Assembly (NCBI GenBank): GCA_947495685.1
Contig: CANLZY010000017.1
Span: 1 to 64,000, forward strand
Length of the DNA: 64,000 bases
Source: an uncultured Tropicimonas sp.
Lineage (GTDB): Bacteria > Pseudomonadota > Alphaproteobacteria > Rhodobacterales > Rhodobacteraceae
Reading direction: 5' to 3'
Positions 1 to 8,455 of this stretch are shown here, in pieces; position 1 is the stretch's first letter, and every line of letters begins with the position of its first letter. The translations under genes and the position numbers were made by a program. The notes beneath the pieces are model-generated. The model was not told where the DNA came from, made no database searches, and worked only from the letters and a program-made list of their open reading frames with translations.

Positions 1-501
1 GCCGACGGGCTGCACGTGGTGCCCGAGTTCCTCGGCAACCGCGCGCCCCATGCCGATCCGCACACCCGCGCGGTGATTGCAGGTCTGGGCATGGAGGCGG
101 ATGTCGACAATCTCGTGGCCCTCTATATCGCCGGGCTGTGCGGCCTCGGCTACGGCCTGCGTCAGATCATCGAGGCACAGGCCAGGAATGGCGCACCGAT
201 CAAGGCGGTGGTCATCAGCGGCGGCGCCGGGCGCAGCGAACTCGTGCGGCAACTGTTGGCCGATGCGACCGGGGTCTCGCTCGCTGCTCCCAGAACCGAG
301 GAGCCCGTCCTGCTGGGATCTGCGATCCTCGGCGCCGTGGCCGCCGGGGCCTTCAAGGACATGCAGAGCGCAATGGCTCAAATGTCATCGAACGAGGCCG
401 TGTACGAACCGTGCGATGCGGCCGCAGCCTATCATGATCAGCGGTTCGATCTGTTCCAGCGTTTCCAGGAACTGGCCCGCGAGGCGGCTGTCCGCGGTTG
501 A
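1..501 (+). CDS. FGGY-family carbohydrate kinase, C-terminal part (cut by window edge)
   Basis: This is the last 166 residues of a sugar kinase whose 5' part lies left of the window; the reading frame is open from base 1. The visible piece is the C-terminal ATP-binding half of the FGGY fold. It begins with VVPEFLGNRAPHADP, typical of ribulokinase-like members, and continues with the adenosine-binding stretch GGAGRSELVRQLLADATG and the helix PVLLGSAILGAVAAGAF. Members phosphorylate ketopentoses or polyols in the cytoplasm. The substrate cannot be decided from this fragment, and the upstream operon context is missing. A perfect palindrome follows the stop codon directly and may end transcription. 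Family assignment is firm; specificity (pentulose kinase versus other) is open. Confidence 0.85.
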   Translation, partial: ADGLHVVPEFLGNRAPHADPHTRAVIAGLGMEADVDNLVALYIAGLCGLGYGLRQIIEAQARNGAPIKAVVISGGAGRSELVRQLLADATGVSLAAPRTEEPVLLGSAILGAVAAGAFKDMQSAMAQMSSNEAVYEPCDAAAAYHDQRFDLFQRFQELAREAAVRG

Positions 502-506
502 GGTCT

Positions 507-526
507 CCACCGCCTGCAGGCGGTGG
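507..526 (+). terminator. Hairpin after the sugar kinase
   Basis: Perfect inverted repeat CCACCGCC-TGCA-GGCGGTGG six bases after the kinase stop codon, with outer AGGTC and GACCT arms that also match. The tail is CCTTTGACC, so the T-run is weak. It probably ends transcription of the kinase operon. Confidence 0.5.
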
Positions 527-805
527 CCTTTGACCTCATGAACGTTTCAAGGAGCGTCCCGCCGCAATATCTTTGACGCCGACGTCGTTCTCGTCGACCG
601 CTCGCTGGTGATCGAGGCGCTCGTGCGTTTCGGGCCGGGGGCCTGTCGGCTACGAGTAAAACCTCGGTTGGGGTTTCGCGGTGCCGCGCACTGAAGGCTG
701 GTTGGGAGAAATCGCACTGCTACAACGGCTGCGGCCATGATGGCCGTCCCCAGGGTGCCCCCGCGCAGTCTACGCGGGAGCGCCAGTCTTGTTCCTGATA
801 GTTTG
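527..805. other. Intergenic stretch without recognisable gene
   Basis: Between the kinase hairpin and the end of the minus-strand dioxygenase gene. Short frames exist on both strands, but none has a ribosome binding site or a recognisable product. Confidence 0.5.
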
Positions 806-1936
806 TCAGGCGGCCTTGGAAGGGTTTGCGTCACGCGCCAGCAAACGCAGGCGCGAGGTGAATTCACCGCGGTCCACATAACAGCCGTGCAGATGCCGGT
901 ACCCCGTCGACGGATCGAACGAGTCACGCCCGTGCAGCACCCGACGATTGTCAAAGACCACCATTTCGCCCCCCTTCAGCTTCAACGTCAGACGGTATTC
1001 CGGATCCCGGGTTTTGGCCATGTAAGCGCGATATGCACGGTAATAGTCGGGCATGATCTCGGACGGCATGTCAAAAATCCCCGCCAGATGGGCATTGAAG
1101 CGGATCTCGACTACCCGCCCTGACCGGTCCAATGTGATAACGGGTTCATGCACCCGGATATCGGCGGTGCCATCGTGGAAGCGAAAGGGAACCGGCACGT
1201 CACACAGCAGCCGAAACGCTTCCGGATCTTCGTTCCTGAGATCCTCTGCCATCGCAAATCCATCGGCGAACAGGGATCCGCCCCCGGTGGCCTCGTTGGC
1301 CAGACAGTGCAAGAACTGGTAGCCGGGGGGGACTTCCTGGTTCGGCAGATCCGTGTGCAACGGCAAGGCAACAGAGGTGTAGGCCAGGTTGTTCGGGTCG
1401 GGTTTGTTGATCACCTCGAAGGTTGAGCCAAAGTTGGTTTCCCGCAGGAAGCCGATCCGTTGAGCCACTTCCATTCCGGCGCTGGTTCGATCATCAAGAT
1501 GATCAACTATCGACACGCCGAATTTTGCCGTGTCCTGCATCCATGCCTTCAACGATGGGGCGTCTGCCAGAATTGCGGTCGCCGAATGACGCGGAACAAC
1601 CGCTGCGGTCATTTCTGCCCGCCATAGCTGGGGCAGGATGGCGCCCGCATCCGCCGTTGGGTGGCCGGGGCGATGGGCGCTCAGCAAGGCCACTGGCATG
1701 TGGCTTGTGTGGCCGTCCTCATACCTCAGTACCACGTTGCCACCGTCGAGTTGTGCGCTCGACAGCACGGGTGACACATCCAGAGCGAGCAAATCCAGTA
1801 GTCTCTCGTGGGTTTGTGGGTGCAACCCAGAGGGACAGTTGTCACGCAGCCAGATGGTTGGGAACGAAGTCGATGTTGTGTCCGCCCACGTCACGACAAG
1901 CGTGTCGGCGCGGACCAGGAAGGTCGCCATGGTCAT
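806..1936 (-). CDS. Gamma-butyrobetaine dioxygenase-like Fe(II)/2-oxoglutarate oxygenase
   Basis: 376 residues, the usual length for the gamma-butyrobetaine hydroxylase (BBOX)/trimethyllysine hydroxylase family. The N-terminal ~100 residues (IWLRDNCPSGLHPQTHERLL) form the small zinc-binding DUF971-type domain seen in BBOX enzymes. The rest is a TauD-type double-stranded beta helix with an HxD iron motif (HTDLPN, near residue 196) and the distal His in VLHGRDSF (near residue 333). The family hydroxylates gamma-butyrobetaine to L-carnitine with O2 and 2-oxoglutarate in the cytoplasm. A BCCT-type betaine/carnitine transporter lies upstream on the same strand about 270 bases away, which supports a role with a quaternary amine. 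Exact substrate is inferred; a related betaine or trimethyllysine is possible. Confidence 0.8.
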   Translation of the reverse strand: MTMATFLVRADTLVVTWADTTSTSFPTIWLRDNCPSGLHPQTHERLLDLLALDVSPVLSSAQLDGGNVVLRYEDGHTSHMPVALLSAHRPGHPTADAGAILPQLWRAEMTAAVVPRHSATAILADAPSLKAWMQDTAKFGVSIVDHLDDRTSAGMEVAQRIGFLRETNFGSTFEVINKPDPNNLAYTSVALPLHTDLPNQEVPPGYQFLHCLANEATGGGSLFADGFAMAEDLRNEDPEAFRLLCDVPVPFRFHDGTADIRVHEPVITLDRSGRVVEIRFNAHLAGIFDMPSEIMPDYYRAYRAYMAKTRDPEYRLTLKLKGGEMVVFDNRRVLHGRDSFDPSTGYRHLHGCYVDRGEFTSRLRLLARDANPSKAA

Positions 1937-2023
1937 CGGGAATCCAGTTCATTTTGAGGTGTTGGACGCAGAAACGCGGATCAACGCCCGGGGGGCGGCC
2001 ACCATTCCTGCGTCTTGCCGTAG

Positions 2024-2042
2024 GGCGCGCCGGAGGCGCGCC
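2024..2042. repeat. Tandem palindrome hairpin upstream of the dioxygenase gene
   Basis: GGCGCGCC-GGA-GGCGCGCC: two copies of an 8-base palindrome with a 3-base spacer, able to form a GC-rich hairpin. It lies between the transporter unit and the dioxygenase start and has no T tail. A weaker GGCCAAC/GTTGGCC pair lies nearby at about 2098-2135. Role unknown. Confidence 0.35.
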
Positions 2043-2204
2043 AACCAAGCTCAAAATGTGTGATTTCGGATCGCATGGTTGACGCTAGGTCCGTTTCGGC
2101 CAACCGGCAAGTCGCAACCGTTGGCCCGACAGGATGAAAGGCTCCAAGGCCGCTGGACCTGCCCAACACCAGACATTGTCCTCTGCCCCCTGCGTCAGGC
2201 ATTT

Positions 2205-2297
2205 CTACGGGTCCGGCCGCATAGCCAGCCAGATCAAGACTCCGATGTAGGCGAAGACCGTGACATTCAGCAACGTGTCGAGAACCTGGGCACTCAT
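2205..2297 (-). CDS. 30-residue single-span membrane peptide coupled to the BCCT transporter
   Basis: The ATG overlaps the transporter stop codon in an ATGA arrangement, the hallmark of translational coupling. GGGAGG lies seven bases upstream of the ATG, a near-perfect ribosome binding site. The peptide starts MSAQVLDTLLNVTV and ends LIWLAMRPDP. Residues of about 8-26 form one hydrophobic helix, followed by a short charged tail. It has no family I recognise. Position and coupling suggest a small accessory subunit or stabiliser of the BCCT transporter, but this is inference. It is too short for most gene callers and is easily missed. Confidence 0.6.
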   Translation of the reverse strand: MSAQVLDTLLNVTVFAYIGVLIWLAMRPDP

Positions 2298-3787
2298 TGT
2301 CTCGCCTCCCGTCGCAAGGACCTGAACAGGCATAAAACCAGAATTGGCACGATGAAGACAAAGGCGATTGCCGAGAGCGCAATGACCGACCGCACCAGTG
2401 AGATGTCGCCAACCAGAACCATGGCAAACCCGAGCGCGGCCAGAATGGCGCCCCAGATCGTGCGAATGCGGGGTGTCGGGTTTTCGTCGCCGCCGGTGCC
2501 GATCATGGCCAGTGTAAAGCCCGCGCTGACGACGCTGGTGACCACGAAAAGAAACGCCGCCAACACCGTCACCGTGCGGGTCAACCCATCGAGTGGGAGG
2601 CGTTCCAGCAGTGCGAATGTCGTGGCATCGAGGTTCTCGCGGTTCACGGCCGAGAGCGCTCCCTCCTGCCGGAGCGCATCGAAGAAGCCCAGGCCGCCGA
2701 AGACTCCGAACCACAGGATCGAGAACAGGGTCGGCGCGACGATGACACCCACAAGGAACTCCCGGATCGTGCGCCCGCGCGAAATTCGGGCGATGAAAAT
2801 GCCGACGAAAGGCGACCAGGCGAGCCACCAGATCATGTAGTTGAGGGTCCAGCCCTGGAACCAGTCCACCACGTCGCGGTCAAAGAACTCTGCGGTCGAG
2901 AAGCCGGCGGGCAGCACGTTGAACACGTAGCGCCCGAACCCGGAGACGATGCCGTTCATGAGATAGGATGTGGGGCCGAGGATTAGCAGGTAGACCATCA
3001 AGCCGATCGCGATCAGCATGGCCGCGTTGGAGAGCTTGGACATCCCGTCACCGAGGTCGCGTCTCAGCGGAATTGCAAAGCCCACGCACATCGCGACAAA
3101 GACCGGAATGGTCAGCGTGCCGGGAGATTCTACCCCGATCAAACCGGCCAACCCGGTCTGAACCTGAAAGACGCCCATCGCCAACGATCCCGCAAGCCCC
3201 ACGGCAATTGCGACGATCGACAACAGATCGAAAACCCATCCAAGGGCACGAGTCCAACGGGCGTCACCAAAGGCATCCATCAACGGAGCGCTCAGCAGCA
3301 GTGTGCCTCCGCGGCGAAACGCGAAGTAGGCAACGATGAGACCGACCACACCGTAGATGGCCCAGGCGTGAAAGCCCCAGTTCAGGTATGTAACAAAAAG
3401 CGCGTATCCCGCGGCTTGTGGATCGCCGGTGGATTGCCGCAACTGTTCGAAATGGGTCAGTGGTTCGGCGGCACCATAGAACAGCAGGCCGACGCCCATC
3501 CCGGCTGCGAACAGCATGGCGATCCAGGCCGGCGTGGAGAATTCGGGCTCCGCATCGTCGGGCCCCAGGCGGACGTTTCCAAAACGCGAGAAGACAAGGA
3601 ACACGGCGATGAACAGCAGGCCGCTCGATTCCAGCATGATGAACCAACCGCGGCTGTCGAATTGGGATGCGACCGCCGCTGCGGCCAGACTTCCCAACCC
3701 CTGGGGATCCGTGATCCCCCAAATGGCAATCGCCGCGCTGATCGACAAGGCAACGATCAACAGCGGGCTTGGTGACTTTCCGTCCAT
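2294..3787 (-). CDS. BCCT-family betaine/carnitine/choline transporter
   Basis: 497 residues with about twelve hydrophobic segments. The first half contains the family's glycine-rich stretch (FAAGMGVGLLFYGAAEPLTHF), and TM8 carries the Trp-rich signature WTLNYMIWWLAWSPFVGIFIARISRGRTIREF, which lines the substrate site in BetP/CaiT-type carriers. It imports trimethylammonium compounds (glycine betaine, carnitine, gamma-butyrobetaine, choline) across the inner membrane using an ion gradient or exchange. The C-terminal tail is short, so osmosensing of the BetP kind is unlikely. It is followed by a coupled small membrane peptide and then a gamma-butyrobetaine dioxygenase-like gene on the same strand, suggesting uptake of the oxygenase substrate. 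Confidence 0.9.
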   Translation of the reverse strand: MDGKSPSPLLIVALSISAAIAIWGITDPQGLGSLAAAAVASQFDSRGWFIMLESSGLLFIAVFLVFSRFGNVRLGPDDAEPEFSTPAWIAMLFAAGMGVGLLFYGAAEPLTHFEQLRQSTGDPQAAGYALFVTYLNWGFHAWAIYGVVGLIVAYFAFRRGGTLLLSAPLMDAFGDARWTRALGWVFDLLSIVAIAVGLAGSLAMGVFQVQTGLAGLIGVESPGTLTIPVFVAMCVGFAIPLRRDLGDGMSKLSNAAMLIAIGLMVYLLILGPTSYLMNGIVSGFGRYVFNVLPAGFSTAEFFDRDVVDWFQGWTLNYMIWWLAWSPFVGIFIARISRGRTIREFLVGVIVAPTLFSILWFGVFGGLGFFDALRQEGALSAVNRENLDATTFALLERLPLDGLTRTVTVLAAFLFVVTSVVSAGFTLAMIGTGGDENPTPRIRTIWGAILAALGFAMVLVGDISLVRSVIALSAIAFVFIVPILVLCLFRSLRREARQ

Positions 3788-4210
3788 ATTCTCAGATCTC
3801 CCAAGCCTAACGCGGCGGCCAGTTTTCTTATGCTGTCATACGAGTTGACCCTACCCGATGAAGCCTGCGCCACCAACTGATCCGGAGCGCCCCAAAGGTG
3901 TCCGGTTGACCACATAGCACACCCGGCCGCTGCGCGCTCCCGGGCAATCCGAAAAAGCAACCGTGGCGGTGTCGAGCCGTCGCTGCTTGAGCGCCTTGCC
4001 GGGGACGATAGCGTGGAATTCACTGCGCCCATTTCTGACAGAACGAAAAGCGGTTACAACGTTCCAAAGGACATCATCTGTTTAAAGGTCGCGGCCAATC
4101 GCAGAACAACGGTTCCTTTCCGGGCTGGCGCGATGCGGATCATGGGACGCTTTTCAAATTGGAAACCGTTCACCAAGGCCAATGGCCGCTCAAGAATTGC
4201 TGGAAGACCC
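3788..4210. other. Divergent intergenic region, BCCT transporter / ABC exporter
   Basis: 423 bases between a minus-strand and a plus-strand gene; it must hold both promoters. An open minus-strand frame across it (to about 4032) is rich in Ser and Arg and lacks a ribosome binding site. The in-frame extension of the ABC gene upstream of 4211 also looks non-coding. No operator was recognised. Confidence 0.45.
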
Positions 4211-6112
4211 ATGTTCACGCTTTATGATCGGCTCACCCGGGTCGCCCTGAACCTCGCGAACCCTTATGTCCACGGATCCGGGGGCACGCCGCCCGATCAG
4301 GTCTGGCCATACCTCAAATCGCACATGCGCCCACTGCGTCGCGTGCTGGTGCTGAGTTTGATCATCACTGTGTTCACGGCCAGTATCGAGGTCTGGCTGA
4401 TCGGCTATGCAGGACGGCTGATCGACATGCTGGCTGATACTGCCCCAGCCGAGATCTGGCATGACCATCGTTGGAGCCTGATCGGTGCGGCATCGATGGT
4501 GATCCTGCTGCGCCCGTTGGCGCAATTCGCCCGCCATTCGGTGAACGACATCGGATTGCAGTGCAACGCCGCCAACCTGTTTCGCTTTCGGGCCCATGAC
4601 CACCTGACACGGCAGTCGGTTGGCTGGTTTCAGGAGGACCTCGCCGGACGCACGGCCTCGCGGCTGGTGCTCCTGGGAAACTACGCCACGGATGTGATCT
4701 ATCAGTCCCTGAACGCGGTCGCCTTCGGTCTTGTGTACATGGTGGGGATCGTCACCTTCATGGCCGGAACAGACATTCGGCTGGCGCTCCCGCTCTTCGT
4801 CTGGCTCGCGATCTATATCACCATCATGGTGCTGATCGTTCCGCGCATGGTCCGTGCGATGGAAGACTTCATGGCCACCAAGTCAGCCTTGTTGGGCAGG
4901 GTGGTGGACGTGTTCTCGAATTTCGACACGATCAGTCTCTTTGCCCGCAGCGAGGATATCGAGGCGGATCACCGGGCCTCGCTTGAGGAGACGCGGGAAA
5001 AGCTGTTCCACGCTCGCCAGATCAGCGTCGGGATGCGCACGGTGACTGTCTGGCTCGAAGGCGTCATCATGGCGGGCTTTGTCGGCTATGGCATCTGGCT
5101 CTGGTCACAGGGGGCGGCGTCCATTGGCCTTGTCAGCGCGGCAGTTGCGCTGTCCTTGCGGATCACGACGATGGCGGATTGGGTGTCAGAGGCGGTCTGG
5201 TCGATCTTCCAGCAAGTCGGATCGGTCCGCGAGGCCCTGCGCAGTATCAGCCAGCCACTCACGATCCCGGCCCTGGTGGGCGCGGCGGAGCTGGCGGTTG
5301 GCCCGGGCGAAATCACCATCCAGGGCGCGCAGCACCATTACGGCAAGGGGCAGGGCGGGCTCGCAGGGATCGATCTGCACATCCAGCCGGGCGAAAAGGT
5401 CGGGCTGGTCGGGCCGTCGGGGGCGGGAAAATCGACCTTGGTCAACCTGATCCTGCGGTTCTACGATCCCGAGGGTGGTCGGATCATGATCGACGGACAG
5501 GATATCAGCCGCGTCGATCAGCAGAGCCTGCGACGGGCCATCGGCATGGTCAGCCAGCAGGCCGCCCTGCTGAACCGGTCTGTGCGCGAGAATATCGCGC
5601 TTGGGCAGGTGGGCGTGCCTCAGGCACAGATCGAAGCCGCGGCCCGCCAGGCCCGGGCCCACGAGTTCATCTGTGACCTGCAGGACAGCAACGGGCGCGC
5701 CGGCTATGACGCCCATGTGGGCGAACGCGGGGTCAAGCTCTCCGGCGGTCAGCGCCAGCGGATCGCGCTGGCGCGGGTGATCCTCAAGAACGCGCCGATC
5801 CTGATTCTCGACGAGGCGACAAGCGCGCTGGATAGCGAAGTCGAGGCCGAAATTCAGGCCGCGCTGAAGCACGTGATGCGGGACAAGACGGTGATCGCCA
5901 TCGCGCACCGCTTGTCAACCATTGCCGAGCTGGACCGCATTGTGGTGATCGAGGCCGGGCAGATCGTCGAGAACGGCACCCACCAGGAATTGCTGGCGGC
6001 GGGGAAACTCTATGCAACACTCTGGAACCGCCAGTCTGGCGGCTTCATCGGTGATCAAGGCGGCGACGGACGGCAGAGCGGTGAGGTTCCTGCGCCGAGG
6101 CGCGAGAGATGA
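4211..6112 (+). CDS. ABC exporter, fused permease and ATPase (ABCB/MsbA-like)
   Basis: 633 residues from the ATG at 4211 (MFTLYDRLTR). The frame is open further upstream, but that part has no exporter-like sequence. Residues of about 45-330 form a six-helix type IV exporter membrane domain. The C-terminal ~240 residues are the nucleotide-binding domain: Walker A GPSGAGKST near residue 401, Q-loop GMVSQQAALLNRSVRENI, signature [15 protein letters not shown] near 510, Walker B ILILDEATSALDSE, and the switch His in IAHRLSTI. It works as a homodimer or heterodimer in the inner membrane, exporting a lipid, peptide or drug. The substrate is not evident. A 39-codon frame overlaps its stop codon. Confidence 0.88.
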   Translation: MFTLYDRLTRVALNLANPYVHGSGGTPPDQVWPYLKSHMRPLRRVLVLSLIITVFTASIEVWLIGYAGRLIDMLADTAPAEIWHDHRWSLIGAASMVILLRPLAQFARHSVNDIGLQCNAANLFRFRAHDHLTRQSVGWFQEDLAGRTASRLVLLGNYATDVIYQSLNAVAFGLVYMVGIVTFMAGTDIRLALPLFVWLAIYITIMVLIVPRMVRAMEDFMATKSALLGRVVDVFSNFDTISLFARSEDIEADHRASLEETREKLFHARQISVGMRTVTVWLEGVIMAGFVGYGIWLWSQGAASIGLVSAAVALSLRITTMADWVSEAVWSIFQQVGSVREALRSISQPLTIPALVGAAELAVGPGEITIQGAQHHYGKGQGGLAGIDLHIQPGEKVGLVGPSGAGKSTLVNLILRFYDPEGGRIMIDGQDISRVDQQSLRRAIGMVSQQAALLNRSVRENIALGQVGVPQAQIEAAARQARAHEFICDLQDSNGRAGYDAHVGERGVKLSGGQRQRIALARVILKNAPILILDEATSALDSEVEAEIQAALKHVMRDKTVIAIAHRLSTIAELDRIVVIEAGQIVENGTHQELLAAGKLYATLWNRQSGGFIGDQGGDGRQSGEVPAPRRER

Positions 6113-6228
6113 AATACACCACCGACCTTCCTGTGGAGGTGACCATCCGGGAAATCCTCGGCCTGCTGGCGTGGATCGGCATCGAGACCGGAAACCCTTT
6201 GCCCTCAACGCCCGGCTTTCGAGCGTGA
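6109..6228 (+). CDS. Possible 39-residue coupled ORF, perhaps a truncated gene
   Basis: The ATG overlaps the ABC exporter stop codon (ATGA), with GCGAGAG just upstream. The peptide starts MKYTTDLPVEVTIREILGLL, an amphipathic helix-like sequence with GC-rich third positions. The last dozen codons (from GNPLPSTPG on) lose this codon bias, as if a longer gene had been cut by a deletion or insertion. No family recognised. It could be a remnant rather than a working gene. Confidence 0.3.
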   Translation: MKYTTDLPVEVTIREILGLLAWIGIETGNPLPSTPGFRA

Positions 6229-6569
6229 CGCGCGAACACCTGCAAGGTGACCTTGCCGCCAAACGTGACGGCGCGCGACTTTTGGGCCTTCACAGTCCAC
6301 AATGAGCAAAGTCGGTCGATGTTGCGGGCGGCTCCTGTGAGAGTCCTTCGGCTCGGAGCCGCCCGCAGGCAAGAACAGGACCCGGTTGCTGAACGGTATC
6401 AGGCTGATCGAATGACCGACCCCGGCCGGCATCGAAGACGGACCGATGCGAGCGAGGCCGAGCAGATCGTAGGTGGCCCTGCTCCGCGCAGATGGCGTGG
6501 AAATAGGGGTTGATCCGAAGCGGCGTCCGGCAGATCCTGCGGGACCTGCTTCACCATCGGGAGAATCCT
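6229..6569. other. Non-coding stretch before cardiolipin synthase
   Basis: No convincing gene on either strand. It holds the long inverted repeat at 6324-6366 and ends with the ribosome binding site of the cardiolipin synthase gene. Short frames resemble decayed sequence, but I could not assign them to an insertion element. Confidence 0.4.
6324..6366. repeat. 12-base perfect inverted repeat with 19-base loop
   Basis: GCGGGCGGCTCC at 6324-6335 is matched exactly by GGAGCCGCCCGC at 6355-6366. The stem is very stable, but there is no T-run on either side, so it is not a classical terminator. It may be an element end, a processed RNA structure or a terminator lacking a U tract. Confidence 0.5.
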
Positions 6570-7982
6570 ATGCTGGCTGGCCTGGCCGTTTTGGCTTTCA
6601 TCGTTCTGGAATTCTTCGCGATCCGCTTTTCCTGGAAGGCCATCACCTCGACCCGAACATCGCAGGGCGCGGTCGGTTGGGTCGTGTTCCTGATCGCGGC
6701 GCCCTATCTGGGCGTTCCGCTGTACCTTTTTCTTGGCCATCACAAGTTCAACAACTACCTGATTGCCCGCCGCGACAGCGAACAGGTGATCGACAGCCTT
6801 CGCGATTTCGCCAATGCCAATGCACCGGAAACGGAGACGGTGATCCCGGTCGAGCCGTTCGAAAGGATCGCCGAGCTTCCGGCCGTCCGGGGCAATTCGA
6901 TGCAGCTTCTGATTGATGGGGAGCAGACCTTCGAGGCGCTGTTTGCTGCCATCGACGCTGCCCAGACCTACGTTCTGGTGCAGTTCTACATCATCAACGA
7001 CGACGGCCAGGGGCGCGCCTTGCGGGAGCGCCTGATCGCGGCGGCCAACCGGGGTGTCTCCGTGCGGCTGATGTTCGATGCCGTGGGCAGTGCCAAGCTC
7101 AAGGCTGGCTTCCTCGACCCCTTGCGTGAGGCGGGTGTGGAGATGGCGGATCCCGAGCAAGCGCGGGGGCCGAAGAACCGCTACCAGCTCAACTTTCGCA
7201 ACCACCGAAAAACCGTGATCGTGGACGGCACAATCGGGTTCACCGGTGGGTTCAACGTCGGCGACGAATACATGGGCCTGAATCCGAAATTCGGCGATGA
7301 CTGGCGGGACACCCATGCGGTTCTGCGTGGCCCGATCATTTCGCAGCTACAGTTGATCTTTGCAGAGGATTGGCACTGGGCGACCGAGCAAAACATCGTC
7401 CAGGGGCTCGAATGGGAAGCCCCCTATGCGCCTGAAAACATGACCGGGATGATCATGCCCACGGGTCCTGGCGACGACATGGAAACTGGGGCGCTGTTCT
7501 TCTTTTCCGCGATTGTCGCCGCAAAGCAGCGCCTGTGGATCGCCTCGCCGTATTTCGTGCCGGATACCGACGTGCTGACCGCTCTGAAACACGCGGCCCT
7601 GCGCGGTGTCGATGTGCGGATTCTCGTGCCCGAAGTGATCGACCACACCATTCCCTGGCTCGCCGCATTTGCCTATTTCGACGAAATCCGCGCCGCAGGT
7701 GTGGAGGTCTGGCGGTACGATTCCGGTTTTATGCATCAAAAGGTGGTCCTGGTGGATGATGGCCTTGCCGCAATTGGGACGACCAACATGGACAACCGAT
7801 CCTTCCGGCTGAATTTCGAGGCGATGGCGCTCTTCTTCGATAGCCGGGCTGCCGAGGCGACGGCACAAATGCTCGAGGCGGATTTCGCACGCTCCTTCCG
7901 GTTGGAAAAAAACCTTGCGGAGCAGCCCGCAAAGGTCCGGTACGGCGCACCGATTGCCCGATTGTTTTCGCCGGTGCTCTGA
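6570..7982 (+). CDS. cls: Cardiolipin synthase (phospholipase D superfamily)
   Basis: 470 residues from the ATG at 6570, chosen because GGGAGA lies a few bases upstream; an upstream TTG frame start lacks this. Two N-terminal membrane helices (residues of about 1-65, including LGVPLYLFLGHHKF) anchor it in the inner membrane. Two HKD motifs follow: HRKTVIVDG near residue 211 and HQKVVLVDDG near 388, each with the downstream G/N residues (GGFNVGDEY; GTTNMDNRS). It condenses two phosphatidylglycerol molecules, or PG with another phospholipid, into cardiolipin. It stands alone; the psd-pssA phospholipid genes are about 18 kb away. Confidence 0.93.
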   Translation: MLAGLAVLAFIVLEFFAIRFSWKAITSTRTSQGAVGWVVFLIAAPYLGVPLYLFLGHHKFNNYLIARRDSEQVIDSLRDFANANAPETETVIPVEPFERIAELPAVRGNSMQLLIDGEQTFEALFAAIDAAQTYVLVQFYIINDDGQGRALRERLIAAANRGVSVRLMFDAVGSAKLKAGFLDPLREAGVEMADPEQARGPKNRYQLNFRNHRKTVIVDGTIGFTGGFNVGDEYMGLNPKFGDDWRDTHAVLRGPIISQLQLIFAEDWHWATEQNIVQGLEWEAPYAPENMTGMIMPTGPGDDMETGALFFFSAIVAAKQRLWIASPYFVPDTDVLTALKHAALRGVDVRILVPEVIDHTIPWLAAFAYFDEIRAAGVEVWRYDSGFMHQKVVLVDDGLAAIGTTNMDNRSFRLNFEAMALFFDSRAAEATAQMLEADFARSFRLEKNLAEQPAKVRYGAPIARLFSPVL

Positions 7983-8410
7983 GCCTTTCCCGGCAAACAA
8001 GACGCCTGACCGTTCTTTACCATGATCGAGAGCCAGTGCGAAAAGTTGTCTTGGCGGTGTCTTCTCGTGTCTGAGATGACAGTATCTCGTTCGGGAAGGC
8101 GCCGGATGCGCGACGTTCCCGCGACTCGCGCAGCGCAGGTGATCGGTATTTGTGCGAGATCCGGTGGGAAATCGGGGCCCCGGTCGAACGGGAGGTTGCC
8201 GCGGAAGAGCTGTCGAGCCTGATCGAGGAAATTCCCGACGAGATTGTCAACAACATCCATGCCAGCGAATTCACCGCGCGATGTGCGGCTGCCGACGGGA
8301 TAGATGATCTTGGCCCGCTGGGCGCTGAATGGTTCACCCCTTCCCAGATGCGTGCCAGCCTGATTGCGGCTTAAGGTCAGGACCCATTAATCCCCGCCCA
8401 GCCCAAACGC
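7983..8410. other. Region between cls and the VPLPA-CTERM gene
   Basis: Apart from the doubtful frame at 8150-8374, no gene could be recognised on either strand in this stretch. Confidence 0.4.
8150..8374 (+). CDS. Hypothetical acidic protein or gene remnant
   Basis: A 74-residue frame beginning at TTG (MCEIRWEIGAPVERE) and ending MRASLIAA. The composition is protein-like and acidic in the middle (EELSSLIEEIPDEIVNN), unlike the Arg/Ser-rich shadow frames around it. The frame is open upstream without a clear start or ribosome binding site, so it may be the C-terminal remnant of a longer gene. No family recognised. Confidence 0.3.
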   Translation: MCEIRWEIGAPVEREVAAEELSSLIEEIPDEIVNNIHASEFTARCAAADGIDDLGPLGAEWFTPSQMRASLIAA

Positions 8411-8434
8411 AAAACGCCCTGCGAATGCAGCGCG
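8411..8434 (-). terminator. Terminator of the VPLPA-CTERM gene
   Basis: On the minus strand, CGCGCTGC-ATTC-GCAGGGCG (one G-G mismatch in eight pairs) is followed by TTTT. It lies just downstream of the minus-strand gene that ends at 8456. Confidence 0.6.
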
Positions 8435-8455
8435 CTTTCATTCTATCAGAGCGTG

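Noticed and set aside
3757-4032. 91-residue minus-strand frame upstream of the BCCT gene
   Set aside because: No ribosome binding site, Ser/Arg/Ala-rich composition, and it overlaps the start of the transporter gene.
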